A stretch of 64,000 bases of DNA from Mesorhizobium sp. M7A.F.Ca.US.008.03.1.1 (GCF_003997495.1 NZ_RZRU01000005.1:1-64000), one strand, 5' to 3'; positions 50,601 through 60,270 are shown, counted from the first letter of the stretch. Numbers and translations: made by a program. The notes: a model not told the origin generated them from the sequence alone.

Positions 50601-50912
50601 TCCGCTGTTCGTCCGCCTCTGTAAAGCCGGCTTTCGCGTCGCATGTCGCGGCCGCGATTGCTTCAGTGGTTTGCCAAATACAAAGGCATCCGTGCGCCAT
50701 CGCCTTGCCGCATGAAAGTTCAATGACAGCTGAACTATGGCTGGCCGGCAAGCTAATCACGCCAGGCCCCCGCCTTCACTGGCTTTCAAGACCCTGATGG
50801 ATTCTTTTGTTTTCACGTCGCCCTTGTCTTCACGTCTTTCAATCCCCCGATGCCCCACATATATTCGCCGCTGTTCGCGACCAGCGACGTCATGCCGAAG
50901 CGGGAGGCCCCA
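50601..50912. promoter_or_regulatory. Leader region of the five-gene AAA+ operon
   Basis: A 312-bp gap after the cytochrome c gene. The best promoter candidate is TTTCAA (50837-50842), a 17-bp spacer and TATATT (50860-50865): a good -10 with a weak -35. TTCACGTC occurs twice just upstream (50812-50819 and 50829-50836). The ATG at 50850 would lie inside this promoter, another reason to start the first gene at 50913. Confidence 0.35.
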
Positions 50913-52001
50913 ATGGCGACATTGCAGAATTTCGACGCCGAAATTGCCAAGACCAAGCAGGTCGTGCAGGACATGCGCTCCAAGATCGAGCAGTCCGGCA
51001 CCATGCTTGATACGCTCGCCACATCAGACAAGAAGATCGGCGACGCCAATTTCGACCTCGAGAACGCCCGCATCGAGGATGTGCTGAAGCAGCAGAAGGT
51101 GATGGAAGGCAACATTGCCGACCTGATCATCGGGCTGGAGGACGCCACCAACGTCTTCGGCGCGGAGTTCGAGAGCATGAAGAACTACACCGGCTGGGAA
51201 AAGTTTATCGGCGTCTTCTCCAGCCAGAGCAAGCAGCGCATGCGCACCGACCGCGTACGCAACATGTCGCTGGCCGGCAATCTGCAGGAACTGCTGGTCA
51301 AATCCGACACCATCGTCGGCATATTGAAGGCGCAGAAAGAGGTCCTCGACCAACGCTACAAGACCTCGGAAACCAGCCTGTCGCAGGTGATCGAGCGCCG
51401 CAAGACCACCATGACCAACCTCGAAGCCGTGCAGAAGCGCATCGAGGAGCTCAACCCGATGCTGCTCGACATCGAAAACAAGATCGCCGCTTCGACCAGC
51501 CAGAAGGACCGCACGCAGCTCGAAGGCGAACGCTCCAAGCTGGCGACGGAATACAACGAAAAGCAAGCCAAGGAGCAGGAGCTGCTGGCCGAGAGCCAGA
51601 CGCTCGAGCGTTACACATCGATGTTCCAGACCTTCGTCGATTCGCTCAACAACCAGATCGCCGCGCAATCGACACTGATCAACAAGCTGACCATCGATAC
51701 CGAGCAGCGCATCGTGCTCTACAAGGCGCTGGAAGATTCGCTGAAGACCGCCGCCCAGCAGGACGTCGCCCACAAGATCAACACGCTGGGCAGCCAGGTC
51801 GACAACACCGCCGAGGAAACCATGGCCGGCATCGGTGCTGCTTCGCAAAAGCACATCGGCGACCTGCTCGAGATGCACGAGAAAAACATGGTCGCCACCG
51901 CCGACATCCAGCGCCGCAAGAAGCTGGCCGACGATGCCTTCGCCCGCCGCTTCGACGAGGTGCTGAAGAAGCACAATTCGGCAAACTACGTGCAGTCTTA
52001 G
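50913..52001 (+). CDS. Coiled-coil protein, first gene of the five-gene AAA+ operon
   Basis: A 362-residue protein from ATG 50913 (MATLQNFDAEIAKTKQVVQDMRSKIEQ), with GGGAGG at 50902-50907. Nearly the whole length is predicted helical with heptad patterns: SDTIVGILKAQKEVLDQRYKTSETSLSQVIERRKTTMTNLEAVQKRIEELNPMLLDIENKIAASTSQKDRTQLEGERSKLATEYNEKQAKEQELLAESQTLERYTSMFQTFV. No signal peptide, membrane helix or named domain. In general plan it recalls long helical proteins that act with AAA+ partners (PspA- or TelA-like), but there is no direct motif match. Function unknown. Confidence 0.85.
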   Translation: MATLQNFDAEIAKTKQVVQDMRSKIEQSGTMLDTLATSDKKIGDANFDLENARIEDVLKQQKVMEGNIADLIIGLEDATNVFGAEFESMKNYTGWEKFIGVFSSQSKQRMRTDRVRNMSLAGNLQELLVKSDTIVGILKAQKEVLDQRYKTSETSLSQVIERRKTTMTNLEAVQKRIEELNPMLLDIENKIAASTSQKDRTQLEGERSKLATEYNEKQAKEQELLAESQTLERYTSMFQTFVDSLNNQIAAQSTLINKLTIDTEQRIVLYKALEDSLKTAAQQDVAHKINTLGSQVDNTAEETMAGIGAASQKHIGDLLEMHEKNMVATADIQRRKKLADDAFARRFDEVLKKHNSANYVQS

Positions 52002-52032
52002 GGGTGACAGGACTGCCCGCGAGCGCACAGGC

Positions 52033-53178
52033 ATGACCACCGAAAACGAAGCGGCGGCACGGTATTTCTCCGCCATCACGGCCGCGCTCAGCGGCCTTGA
52101 AGTGTTCATGCGCGACGATCGCTCGCCGCTCTACCGGCACGGCATCGTCGCCAAGATCGTCGCCGAATACATCGCCCGGCTCGACAAGTCGTTTGCCTGC
52201 TGGCGCAACCGGCTGGGTTTCATGGACACGTTCCGCATTTCGCGCGCCGAAAGCGGATTTCCGGTGTTCCAAAACCTGCTCGAACTGGAAAACGACCGCC
52301 GCCAGGCCGACGCGCGGCTTGCCAACATTCCGCTCGCCGACGAGTTGCGCGAGGAAATGGCCGACTTCATCCTGCGCCACAAGGAATTCCCCGAGGCGCT
52401 GCAGAAGTCGATGGCCGAGCGCCTTTATCTCGAGGATGTGAAAAGCGAGAACACCTTCGGTCCCTTCACCCTGGCGCAAACGGCCAAGGTCTCGGTCAAC
52501 CCGAAGACGGGGCGGCCCTATTATCTCGTCCATTGGGCGACGTTCGACGGCAGCGCCAACCTGCCTCTGGTCTACATGGTGACGGTGGAGGATTCCTCCG
52601 ACGCGATGATCCGCCAGCTTGTCGACAGAAACGGCAAGCTGAACGAGACGATCGACATTCCGCTGCCGGTCGATGGCCTGCTCAATCCCGAGCTTGCCCA
52701 TCGTTTCGACGATTTCACCGAGAAGAATTCAGCCTACACGCTGTCGCCGGCGACCATCGCGGTCAACCTCGACAAGGATTTCGAACCGCTGCACCCCAAG
52801 CAGTTGCGCCGCGTCGTGCTCGGCCCCTTCTATTCGGCTGGCATTACCGACAACAATTCGACGGTGACCGAGGTTCTGGCCAAGGTGCGCAAGCCCGAAA
52901 ATGCCTGGCTTTTGACCTGGACCATCCAGGAGGTCTATTCCAAGAGCGAGAAACCGGGCCGCAAGGGCCTGTTCTCCAGCGAGAAGACGACGCAGGAATT
53001 CTTCATCAACACCGACGATCTGGAAGCCGCGCGCCAGGGCGTGTCGAGCTACGAAAACCATGCGCTGATCCCGCACGAGGCCTACCAGGCGCTCTACGCC
53101 GCCGGCGAGGCGCAGAAGATTTTTGCCGGCTACAAGGTTCACATCCTGTCCAACGGACAGGTCATCTCAGACGTCTGA
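52033..53178 (+). CDS. Protein of unknown function, second gene of the AAA+ operon
   Basis: A 381-residue soluble protein. The N-terminal helical half begins MTTENEAAARYFSAITAALSGLEVFMRDDRSPLYRHGIVAKIVAEYIARLDKSFACWRNRLGF; the second half is beta-rich (FGPFTLAQTAKVSVNPKTGRPYYLVHWATFDGSANLPLVYMVTVEDSSD ... WLLTWTIQEVYSKSEKPGRKGLFSSEKTTQEFFINTDD). No signal peptide, membrane helix or catalytic motif I can name. It lies 31 bp after the coiled-coil gene and 24 bp before the ATPase gene, so it is very likely part of the same complex or pathway. Confidence 0.82.
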   Translation: MTTENEAAARYFSAITAALSGLEVFMRDDRSPLYRHGIVAKIVAEYIARLDKSFACWRNRLGFMDTFRISRAESGFPVFQNLLELENDRRQADARLANIPLADELREEMADFILRHKEFPEALQKSMAERLYLEDVKSENTFGPFTLAQTAKVSVNPKTGRPYYLVHWATFDGSANLPLVYMVTVEDSSDAMIRQLVDRNGKLNETIDIPLPVDGLLNPELAHRFDDFTEKNSAYTLSPATIAVNLDKDFEPLHPKQLRRVVLGPFYSAGITDNNSTVTEVLAKVRKPENAWLLTWTIQEVYSKSEKPGRKGLFSSEKTTQEFFINTDDLEAARQGVSSYENHALIPHEAYQALYAAGEAQKIFAGYKVHILSNGQVISDV

Positions 53179-53202
53179 CCGTCACACCACGGAGCACCCT
53201 TC

Positions 53203-55113
53203 ATGGATACCGGCCTGACCACAATTCCGGAAGCCGCCATCGAGAAGCACCGCGCCACCGCGCAGAGCTTCATCACCCGCATTGTCGTGCTGGAGGATCC
53301 GTCTAGCTCCTCCGGCACCGCACTTGCCGGCACCAACCGCCGCTTCGTCTCGACCGTCTCGGTCGGTTCGGTACGCCGTACGCGCGAGGTCGAGCTGGCC
53401 AAGACAGTCGGCGCCGTTCATCCCGACGACCAGCTGTTGACCATCCCGCAGCATACGCTCCTGTTTCGCGCCCGGCGCGGCACGGCGATCGCGCTCGCAA
53501 TATCGGATGTCTTCGCCGAAGGCTCCGACCTCGAAAGCCTGCAGGCCAGGAACACCCGCGCGCCGCTCGAAGGCGACGAGGCGTCCACCTTCAAGAAGCT
53601 TCTGTCGGCCTCGGCTTACATTTCGGCCTTCAGCCTCGCCTCTTATCTGTTCCAGCTGATCGACAGCGACGGCGAAGCGCCCAACGACATCCCCGAGCCG
53701 GACTTCCTGTTCGACACGCCGCAGGATGCGGTGAAGTCGATCCTGGCCGGCCTCGAGAAGGCGATCTCGGGATCGTCCGACGATGCCGATTTGATGACAA
53801 GGGCACGTGCCTTCGCCCGTGTCGCCATCGACGGGCTTCTGGCCCGCAAGGGCCGCTTCGACGGCATCGGCCCGTTCGAGAACGCCCATATCCGTATCGA
53901 TGCCGACGATTTCACCCTCGATGGTTTCGACGTCGCGCCGGGCAAGCGCTCAAAACCGCTGGTGATGACATTCAAGAAGCCGGAAGAGGTCGTCGGCAAC
54001 CACATCGCCAAATACCAGTCGGTCAAGCTCGCCAAGATGCTGATGGCCTACGACTTCGAGCGCGAACTCAATCCGTTCGTCGAGCTCGGCGGCTTCCTGT
54101 TCACCTTCATCGGCGACGGCGCGCCCGGCACCGGCAAGACGACGCTGATCCAGATGATCGCCGGCCTCGTCAACGGCTATAGCCAGGTCGCCGGCTATCC
54201 CTTCGCCTACGAGAATTTCGGCGTCGACCAGATCTCGTCCTATCAGGGCAAGTCGGGCCAGAACTGCCGCCAGTTCATCAACAATGTCTTGAACCCGCGC
54301 GTCATCGGCTTCGGCACCATCGACGACATCGACCAGGTGGCGGCGCGCCGCTCAGACGACCGCGCCTCGGCCGGCCAGCAGGAAATAACAGGCGTCTTGA
54401 TGGATGCCTTCGCCGGCGCTGCCACCGTGGTGCGCGGCAACTGCTCGTTCGGCATGTTCTCCAACTACCCCGAAAATGTCGACGACGCGCTGCGCCAGCG
54501 CGCCGGCGCCCGCTGGCTGGTCGACGGGCCGCAGAGCCGCGACGACTACATCGATATTTTTGTCCTGCTGGCGGGAAAAAACCACAAGATCCCCCTCGGC
54601 GACCACGATCTCTACGCCGCGCAGGAAATCCAGCGCGCCGTGACCGAAGCCTATGAGGAGCACGAGAAGCCGCAGGAAGACGGGCTGATGAAGGTCTACG
54701 AACGCTACATGAAGGAGAACGGCGCACCGAAATCGATGGCTGACATCGGCACCTATCTGCACCTGATCAAGGATGCCGAGCCCCGCTTCACCGGCCGCGC
54801 CATCAAGAACGTCACCGACGCCATCAAGATGCGCGCCATGGACATCGAGCTTCCCGACGACTGGTTCGAGAAGCCGGAAGTCTTCATGCACAAGGGTTAT
54901 GACGAGAAGAAAGCGATGATCGAGGAACTGCGCGGGCCGTTCTCGATGGACATGGTCATGCAGGAGATCAACCGCTACGCCGACTCGGAGTTCCGCTATT
55001 CCGACAAGTCCGACGACTCAGCCGTGCAAAAACTGCTGCGCGACGCCCGCCTGCGCGAACGGGCCGCGCGGGAGATGGAGGAGATGAAGAAGAAGGGGCT
55101 ATGGAATGCCTAG
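53203..55113 (+). CDS. AAA+ ATPase, third gene of the operon
   Basis: A 636-residue protein. The first ~270 residues are a unique N-terminal region with no named domain. The ATPase core has Walker A GDGAPGTGKTT (about residues 304-314), Walker B-like VIGFGTIDDIDQVA (about 367-380, where hhhhDE is replaced by TIDDID), sensor 1 Asn in GMFSNYPENVDDALRQRAGARW (about 416-437) with a candidate arginine finger, and a C-terminal lid ending in a charged helix (REMEEMKKKGLWNA). The acidic pair DD-x-D should still bind Mg, but the usual catalytic Glu is not obvious. GGAG is 8 nt before the ATG. It is the motor of the operon; substrate unknown. Confidence 0.9.
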   Translation: MDTGLTTIPEAAIEKHRATAQSFITRIVVLEDPSSSSGTALAGTNRRFVSTVSVGSVRRTREVELAKTVGAVHPDDQLLTIPQHTLLFRARRGTAIALAISDVFAEGSDLESLQARNTRAPLEGDEASTFKKLLSASAYISAFSLASYLFQLIDSDGEAPNDIPEPDFLFDTPQDAVKSILAGLEKAISGSSDDADLMTRARAFARVAIDGLLARKGRFDGIGPFENAHIRIDADDFTLDGFDVAPGKRSKPLVMTFKKPEEVVGNHIAKYQSVKLAKMLMAYDFERELNPFVELGGFLFTFIGDGAPGTGKTTLIQMIAGLVNGYSQVAGYPFAYENFGVDQISSYQGKSGQNCRQFINNVLNPRVIGFGTIDDIDQVAARRSDDRASAGQQEITGVLMDAFAGAATVVRGNCSFGMFSNYPENVDDALRQRAGARWLVDGPQSRDDYIDIFVLLAGKNHKIPLGDHDLYAAQEIQRAVTEAYEEHEKPQEDGLMKVYERYMKENGAPKSMADIGTYLHLIKDAEPRFTGRAIKNVTDAIKMRAMDIELPDDWFEKPEVFMHKGYDEKKAMIEELRGPFSMDMVMQEINRYADSEFRYSDKSDDSAVQKLLRDARLRERAAREMEEMKKKGLWNA

Positions 55114-55122
55114 AGGTAGGCA

Positions 55123-56427
55123 ATGACCCCCGCCAAAAAACCCGATCTTCTGCGCGACAACGAGTTGATCTATGGCCGGTTGCTGACGGTCGACGAGCCG
55201 CATCTGATCCAGCGCTACAACAAGGCGCTGGCCGCGTTCGGCTTGAAGCCGACGAAACTGAAGACCTTCCAGATCGACCGCACCGGCTTCTCGCCCGAAG
55301 TGGCCGAGGAATGCGATGATTATGACTATCTTGATCCCAACGAGGTCAACCGCCGCTTCATCATCCTGACGCCGTCGCAGATCGACCTGCCGGTGGTGCA
55401 CACCGCCTTCTCCAACACCTCGCAGTTGATGTTCGAGTTCATGTCCAAGAACCAGCGCGCCATCGATGCGCTGACCATCAAGGACGTCATCTACGGCGAG
55501 ATCGAGGATTCCGTTCCCAAGGTCAACGACATCGAGGATTTGCTGTCGATCAGCCAGGTCGAGTTCAAGGTGCTGTCGGCCGAGGATGTGTTGGGCAAGG
55601 CCGCCGAACTCGGCAAGCTCGTCGACCGGCTGAAGCAGGAGCCCGACGCCTGGCGCGACAGCGCCATGCTGAACCGCATGGTCGAGCTCGCCAAGATCTG
55701 CGGCGACATCCGCGAGAACGCGCTGGTGCCGGACCAGGTGATCTTCCGCCACAACGCCTACTGGACCAGCCATTTCGGTGGCCTTTACGTCTTCGTCGAC
55801 CCGGATGTGACGACGGTGATCAGCGATCCTGCGGCGCCAGGCTTCCGCCGTTCGCGGCCGTGGCAGGTCAGCTATCTCTCCATCAACGACGCCGACAAGG
55901 TGTTCAAGTTCCTCGCCACCACCGGCCGCATCGAGTTGCCCCGCGCCTCATGGGTCGAGGCCTCGGGCTATCTCGAGCACCGCGCCGAGATGGTGGTGCG
56001 CGCGCTGATCCGTGACGCCGAGCCGAACCGCAATTTGACCAATGTCGACAAGGTCTGGCTGCAGACCTGGATCCAGAGCCATGCCGACCTGATCACCAGG
56101 GACGGCAATTTTCCCTTCCTGAACGCCGCCAAGCGCGAGATCGCCCAGCTCGGCCATCTCAAGATCGAGGATGTCTTCCCGCAGCAGCGCTTCCTGGTGA
56201 TCCGCGCCAAGCCCGACCATCCCGACGCCTGGCTGACCAACCGGCTGATCTCGGATTTCGTACCGTCGGACTTCGTCTCGCGCTACATCTTCAACAAGCA
56301 GGGCTTCTACAAGGACTATGACGGCTTCAGCGACGCCTGGCGATCGCATGTTGTGGACGTTCTCAAAACCACATATTTGAAGGACAAGGTGGCGTTTCGC
56401 ACACGCCTCTACGGCCTGACTGACTGA
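55123..56427 (+). CDS. Protein of unknown function, fourth gene of the AAA+ operon
   Basis: A 434-residue soluble protein starting MTPAKKPDLLRDNELIYGRLLTVDEPHLIQRYNKALAAFGLKPTKLKTFQIDRTGFSPEVAEECDDYDYLDPNEVNRRFIILTPSQIDLPVVHTAFSNTSQLMFEFM. It is mixed alpha/beta with many charged residues; no signal peptide or membrane helix. A later conserved-looking block is WTSHFGGLYVFVDPDVTTVI. It is separated from the ATPase gene by 9 bp, with AGAGG inside the end of that gene, so translation is coupled. I believe relatives carry only a DUF label, but cannot give the number with confidence. Confidence 0.82.
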   Translation: MTPAKKPDLLRDNELIYGRLLTVDEPHLIQRYNKALAAFGLKPTKLKTFQIDRTGFSPEVAEECDDYDYLDPNEVNRRFIILTPSQIDLPVVHTAFSNTSQLMFEFMSKNQRAIDALTIKDVIYGEIEDSVPKVNDIEDLLSISQVEFKVLSAEDVLGKAAELGKLVDRLKQEPDAWRDSAMLNRMVELAKICGDIRENALVPDQVIFRHNAYWTSHFGGLYVFVDPDVTTVISDPAAPGFRRSRPWQVSYLSINDADKVFKFLATTGRIELPRASWVEASGYLEHRAEMVVRALIRDAEPNRNLTNVDKVWLQTWIQSHADLITRDGNFPFLNAAKREIAQLGHLKIEDVFPQQRFLVIRAKPDHPDAWLTNRLISDFVPSDFVSRYIFNKQGFYKDYDGFSDAWRSHVVDVLKTTYLKDKVAFRTRLYGLTD

Positions 56428-56441
56428 GGGGTGACACAGCC

Positions 56442-57566
56442 ATGCTTGATCCGATCGTGAATTTCTTCACCCGCATTTTCCAGTGGATTGGCCGCGGCAT
56501 CGGCCTGTTGATCGGCGTGATCCTGTGGCCGTTCCTGTGGGCCGGGCGCTGGTACACGCAGCGCGGCTGGATCCTCAAGGCGGCGGTCGGCCTCGCCCTG
56601 CTGGTGCTGATCGGCCTCTATGCCAACTTCTTCTACGCCACCCAGTGGTGGAACAATTTCAACCCGAACTATCCCGACACCTACACGTTCGAGAAGCGCA
56701 ATGTCTCCGCCGGCGAACAGGTCTCCGCCGGCGCCGGCACCGACACCGCCAAGACCTGCGGCAACTCCGGCATTGCCCAGATCGCCGCCGACCTGACCGA
56801 CTTCAACGTCAACCAGAATGCCTGGATCTCTTCGATGATCCTCTACAAGCTCGGTCTGTTCGGCATCGACTGGGACAACACCCCGTGGATGGACAACAAA
56901 GCCTCCTTCCAGCGTGGCATCAATCAGGCGGTGCGGCGCACGGCGACCGAGCTCGCCGACAATCTCGGCCGCGTCCGCACCACCTCGCAGATCGACAGTG
57001 ATCTGCAGAATGCCCGCGGCAACCTGCAGTTCGACGAAGAGACCTGGTATTTCGGCCTGAACCCGTTCGGCCCCAAGACGCCGACGCCGAGCTATTATCG
57101 CGATGCCGTGCGCATGCTGCGTTCCTTCAACGCTCGCCTTGCCACCTGCCAGGCGACATTCGACGCCCGCGCCGACAATCTGAAGCAATATATCGACCGC
57201 ATCTCGTCCGACATCGGCTCGACCTCGGCGATCCTCAAGGAGCGCGCCGAGAACCACAACAATGGCTGGTTCGACTTCCGCGCCGACGACCGCTACTGGT
57301 TCGCCTATGGCCAGCTCTACGGCTATTACGGCCTGATGAAGGGCGCCCAGGCAGATTTCGAGGACGTCATCAAGGAAAAGCATCTGCAGAACCTGTGGGA
57401 CACGATGGACTCGCAGTTCGTTTCGGCGCTGAAGATCCAGCCTTTCATCATCGCCAACGGCCGTGAGGATGGCTGGCTGTTGCCGACGCATCTGACGACA
57501 ATGGGCTTCTATGTGCTCAGGGTGCGCTCCAATATGGTCGAAATCAGCAACGTTCTGACGCAATAG
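56442..57566 (+). CDS. DUF2333-type inner-membrane protein, fifth gene of the AAA+ operon
   Basis: A 374-residue protein. An N-terminal amphipathic helix (MLDPIVNFFTRIFQWIGRGIGLLIGVILWPFLWAGRW) is followed by one clear membrane helix (GWILKAAVGLALLVLIGLYANFFYA, residues 43-67) and a ~300-residue periplasmic domain, including FNVNQNAWISSMILYKLGLFGIDWDNTPWMDNKASFQRGINQAVRRTATELADNLGR and WFDFRADDRYWFAYGQLYGYYGLMKGAQADFEDVI. This fits the DUF2333 family, whose role is unknown. GAGGGG precedes the ATG at good spacing. It would tether the cytoplasmic AAA+ and coiled-coil proteins to the envelope. Confidence 0.85.
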   Translation: MLDPIVNFFTRIFQWIGRGIGLLIGVILWPFLWAGRWYTQRGWILKAAVGLALLVLIGLYANFFYATQWWNNFNPNYPDTYTFEKRNVSAGEQVSAGAGTDTAKTCGNSGIAQIAADLTDFNVNQNAWISSMILYKLGLFGIDWDNTPWMDNKASFQRGINQAVRRTATELADNLGRVRTTSQIDSDLQNARGNLQFDEETWYFGLNPFGPKTPTPSYYRDAVRMLRSFNARLATCQATFDARADNLKQYIDRISSDIGSTSAILKERAENHNNGWFDFRADDRYWFAYGQLYGYYGLMKGAQADFEDVIKEKHLQNLWDTMDSQFVSALKIQPFIIANGREDGWLLPTHLTTMGFYVLRVRSNMVEISNVLTQ

Positions 57567-57879
57567 CGCTGTTCCATTAGGGACCAGGCGATGGCGAATT
57601 TGCGCCGTCGCCTCTGTCGCATTCCGTGCATTGTGCGGCTGTTTTGAGACGGCGGAACGACGCGTCCTCTGGCTTCTATACGGCGCGGCAACGGAGCCAG
57701 GAAGAACCGACGACAGGTCGGCCGGTCCGCAGAGGATTTTTCTCTAGAGGAAACATAGTTGCATACAAGTTGACGCCGCGGCAGCGACAGGGTTAGAACA
57801 TGCCCGCGCCCGGTTCCAACCTGCTTGCCAGTAAGATCAAACCCGTCCCCTCCACCGTCCAATCCAGAGGAAAGCCGTC
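57567..57879. promoter_or_regulatory. Intergenic region upstream of fhs with promoter
   Basis: A 313-bp gap. GGCGATGGCG (57587-57596) and CGCCGTCGCC (57603-57612) form a 10-bp stem with one wobble just after the DUF2333 stop, but without a T run. Further on, TTGACG (57770-57775), a 17-bp spacer and TTAGAA (57793-57798) make a good sigma-70-type promoter, giving fhs a leader of about 75 nt. No riboswitch-like structure was recognised. Confidence 0.5.
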
Positions 57880-59559
57880 ATGGCCGAAGTGAAGTCAGAC
57901 ATCGAGATCGCGCGCGGCGCCAGGAAAAAGCAGATCCAGGAGATCGGCCAGAAGATCGGCATCCCGACCGAACACCTGCTGCCCTACGGCCACGACAAGG
58001 CCAAGATATCAGCCGAATTCATCAAATCGGTGAAGGGCAACAAGGACGGCAAGCTGATCCTCGTCACCGCCATCAACCCGACGCCGGCCGGCGAAGGCAA
58101 GACCACGACCACGGTCGGCCTCGGCGACGGCCTGAACCGCATCGGCAAGAAGGCGATTGTCTGCATCCGCGAGGCCTCGCTCGGCCCGAACTTCGGCGTC
58201 AAGGGCGGTGCTGCCGGCGGCGGCTATGCGCAGGTCGTGCCGATGGAGGACATGAACCTCCACTTCACCGGCGACTTTCACGCCATCACCACGGCGCACA
58301 ACCTGCTTTCGGCGCTGATCGACAACCACATCTATTGGGGCAATGAGCTCGGCATCGACACCCGCCGCGTCGTCTGGCGCCGCGTCATGGACATGAACGA
58401 CCGCGCGCTGCGCGAAATCATCTGCTCGCTCGGCGGCGTCGCCAACGGCTTCCCGCGCGAGGGCGGCTTCGACATCACCGTCGCCTCGGAAGTCATGGCC
58501 ATCCTGTGCCTGTCGACCGACCTGAAGGACCTGGAAAAGCGGCTCGGCGACATCATCGTCGCCTATCGCCGCGACAAGTCGCCGGTCTATGCTCGCGACC
58601 TCAAGGCCGACGGCGCCATGGCTGTGCTGCTGAAGGACGCCATGCAGCCGAACCTGGTGCAGACGCTGGAGAACAACCCGGCCTTCGTGCACGGCGGCCC
58701 GTTCGCCAACATCGCGCATGGCTGCAACTCGGTCGTCGCCACCACGACGGCGCTCAAGCTCGCCGACTACGTCGTCACCGAAGCCGGCTTCGGCGCCGAC
58801 CTCGGTGCTGAAAAGTTCTTCGACATCAAGTGCCGCAAGGCGGGCCTGAAGCCGGCAGCGGCGGTCATCGTCGCCACCGTGCGCGCCATGAAGATGAATG
58901 GCGGCGTCAAGAAGGAAGATCTCGGCAAGGAAAACGTCGAGGCGGTGAAGAAGGGCTGCGCCAACCTTGGCCGCCACATCGAGAATATCCGGCAGTTCGG
59001 CGTGCCGGCGGTGGTTGCCATCAACCACTTCTATTCCGATACCGACGCCGAGATCCAGGCGATGAAGGACTATGTCGCCTCGATGGGCGAAGAAGCGATC
59101 CTGTGCAAACACTGGGCGCATGGTTCGGCCGGCATCGAGGATCTCGCCAACAAGGTGGTGGCACTGGCCGAATCCGGCGCCTCGCAGTTCGCGCCGCTCT
59201 ATCCCGATGCCATGCCGCTGTTCGAGAAGATCAACACCATCGTCCAGCGCATCTATCGCGGCTCGGAAGCGATTGCCGACAAGTCGGTGCGCGACCAGCT
59301 CAAGGCTTGGGAAGACGCCGGCTACGGCCACCTGCCGGTCTGCATGGCCAAGACCCAGTATTCCTTCTCGACCGACCCGAACCTGCGCGGCGCGCCGACC
59401 GGTCATACCGTGCCGGTGCGCGAGGTCAGGCTTTCGGCCGGTGCCGGCTTCGTCGTCATCATCTGCGGCGAGGTCATGACCATGCCCGGCCTGCCGAGGG
59501 CGCCGTCCTCGGAAAAGATCTTCCTCAACGAGGCGGGCCATATCGAAGGTCTGTTCTAA
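57880..59559 (+). CDS. fhs: Formate-tetrahydrofolate ligase
   Basis: A 559-residue enzyme making 10-formyl-THF from formate, THF and ATP. The P-loop is [25 protein letters not shown] (about residues 69-93). Other family blocks: [103 protein letters not shown] and [49 protein letters not shown]. Length and order are standard. It feeds formate into the C1 pool for purine, serine or methylotrophy-related metabolism. It stands alone between its promoter and a strong terminator. Confidence 0.97.
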   Translation: MAEVKSDIEIARGARKKQIQEIGQKIGIPTEHLLPYGHDKAKISAEFIKSVKGNKDGKLILVTAINPTPAGEGKTTTTVGLGDGLNRIGKKAIVCIREASLGPNFGVKGGAAGGGYAQVVPMEDMNLHFTGDFHAITTAHNLLSALIDNHIYWGNELGIDTRRVVWRRVMDMNDRALREIICSLGGVANGFPREGGFDITVASEVMAILCLSTDLKDLEKRLGDIIVAYRRDKSPVYARDLKADGAMAVLLKDAMQPNLVQTLENNPAFVHGGPFANIAHGCNSVVATTTALKLADYVVTEAGFGADLGAEKFFDIKCRKAGLKPAAAVIVATVRAMKMNGGVKKEDLGKENVEAVKKGCANLGRHIENIRQFGVPAVVAINHFYSDTDAEIQAMKDYVASMGEEAILCKHWAHGSAGIEDLANKVVALAESGASQFAPLYPDAMPLFEKINTIVQRIYRGSEAIADKSVRDQLKAWEDAGYGHLPVCMAKTQYSFSTDPNLRGAPTGHTVPVREVRLSAGAGFVVIICGEVMTMPGLPRAPSSEKIFLNEAGHIEGLF

Positions 59560-59572
59560 AATCCTTCAATTC

Positions 59573-59616
59573 AAAACAGAAAGGGCGCCGCAGCGATGCG
59601 GCGCCCTTTCTGTTTT
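59573..59616. terminator. Bidirectional terminator between fhs and the isochorismatase-like gene
   Basis: The 20-bp arms 59573-59592 and 59597-59616 pair perfectly around a GCGA tetraloop. The core is AGGGCGCCGCA, with AAAACAGA/TCTGTTTT at the outer ends, so T runs are present on both strands. It lies 13 bp after the fhs stop and 9 bp before the stop of the opposing gene. Confidence 0.92.
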
Positions 59617-59625
59617 CGGATAGCT

Positions 59626-60270
59626 CTAAGCAGCGCTGCGCGACAGCGCCCGCTGGTTGGAGCCGAAGATCGTGTCGCGCTCCGGCAGCGCGCCGGTCTT
59701 CAGGCACTCAACCCATTCGGCGGTCTTGAGCACGGCAGCAAAGCGCGACTGCAGGATAACAGTCACCACGCGGTGGATCTCCTCGGCCGAGGCGTAGCCG
59801 GCGCTGTTGGCGTAAGGCACCGAGCCGGTAGCATCGGACAGGAACTCGACGGCAAAGCCCATATGCACGGCGTGGATGATGGTCGACAGGTCGCAATTAT
59901 GCGTCATGTAGCCGACCACAGTGATCGTATCGATGGCATTGGCGCGCAGCCAGTCTTCCAGATCAGTGCCGGTGAAGGCGGAGGGCAGGTTCTTTTCGAC
60001 ATAATGGTCGCGCTCGCGCCTGGCGATTTCGGGATGCAGTTCACCGCCATGGCTTCCCCTGGCGAAGATCGGCGATGTCTCGGGCGCCATCTGCTTGACG
60101 ACCACAACCTTGATGCCGGACGATACCGCCGCGTCCATGGCGCGTGCCACATGGACGACGCTGTCGCGGAATGGCGGATGCTGGATGGCGAGATTGCCGC
60201 CGTCATAATCGTTCTGCACATCGACGACGATCAGCGCCCGGCGCGGCGTGGTGTTGGCTGGGTCAGACAT
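59626..60270 (-). CDS. Isochorismatase-family cysteine hydrolase
   Basis: A 214-residue protein from MSDPANTTPRRALIVVDVQNDYDGGNLAIQHPPF. The triad is Asp in VVDVQNDY (about residue 18), Lys in VEKNLPSAF (about 100) and Cys in GYMTHNCDLSTIIHAVHMGF (about 133). The T-x-x-C spacing is normal for the family, but the following residue is Asp rather than the usual Val, so substrate choice may differ. Members hydrolyse isochorismate, nicotinamide, N-carbamoyl compounds or biuret. AAGGAAAAAACC precedes the ATG. It is divergent from a GlxA-type regulator. Confidence 0.88.
   Translation of the reverse strand: MSDPANTTPRRALIVVDVQNDYDGGNLAIQHPPFRDSVVHVARAMDAAVSSGIKVVVVKQMAPETSPIFARGSHGGELHPEIARRERDHYVEKNLPSAFTGTDLEDWLRANAIDTITVVGYMTHNCDLSTIIHAVHMGFAVEFLSDATGSVPYANSAGYASAEEIHRVVTVILQSRFAAVLKTAEWVECLKTGALPERDTIFGSNQRALSRSAA

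Noticed and set aside
58009..59541. 510-codon open frame on the minus strand
   Set aside because: Antisense to fhs, whose product is complete and highly recognisable.
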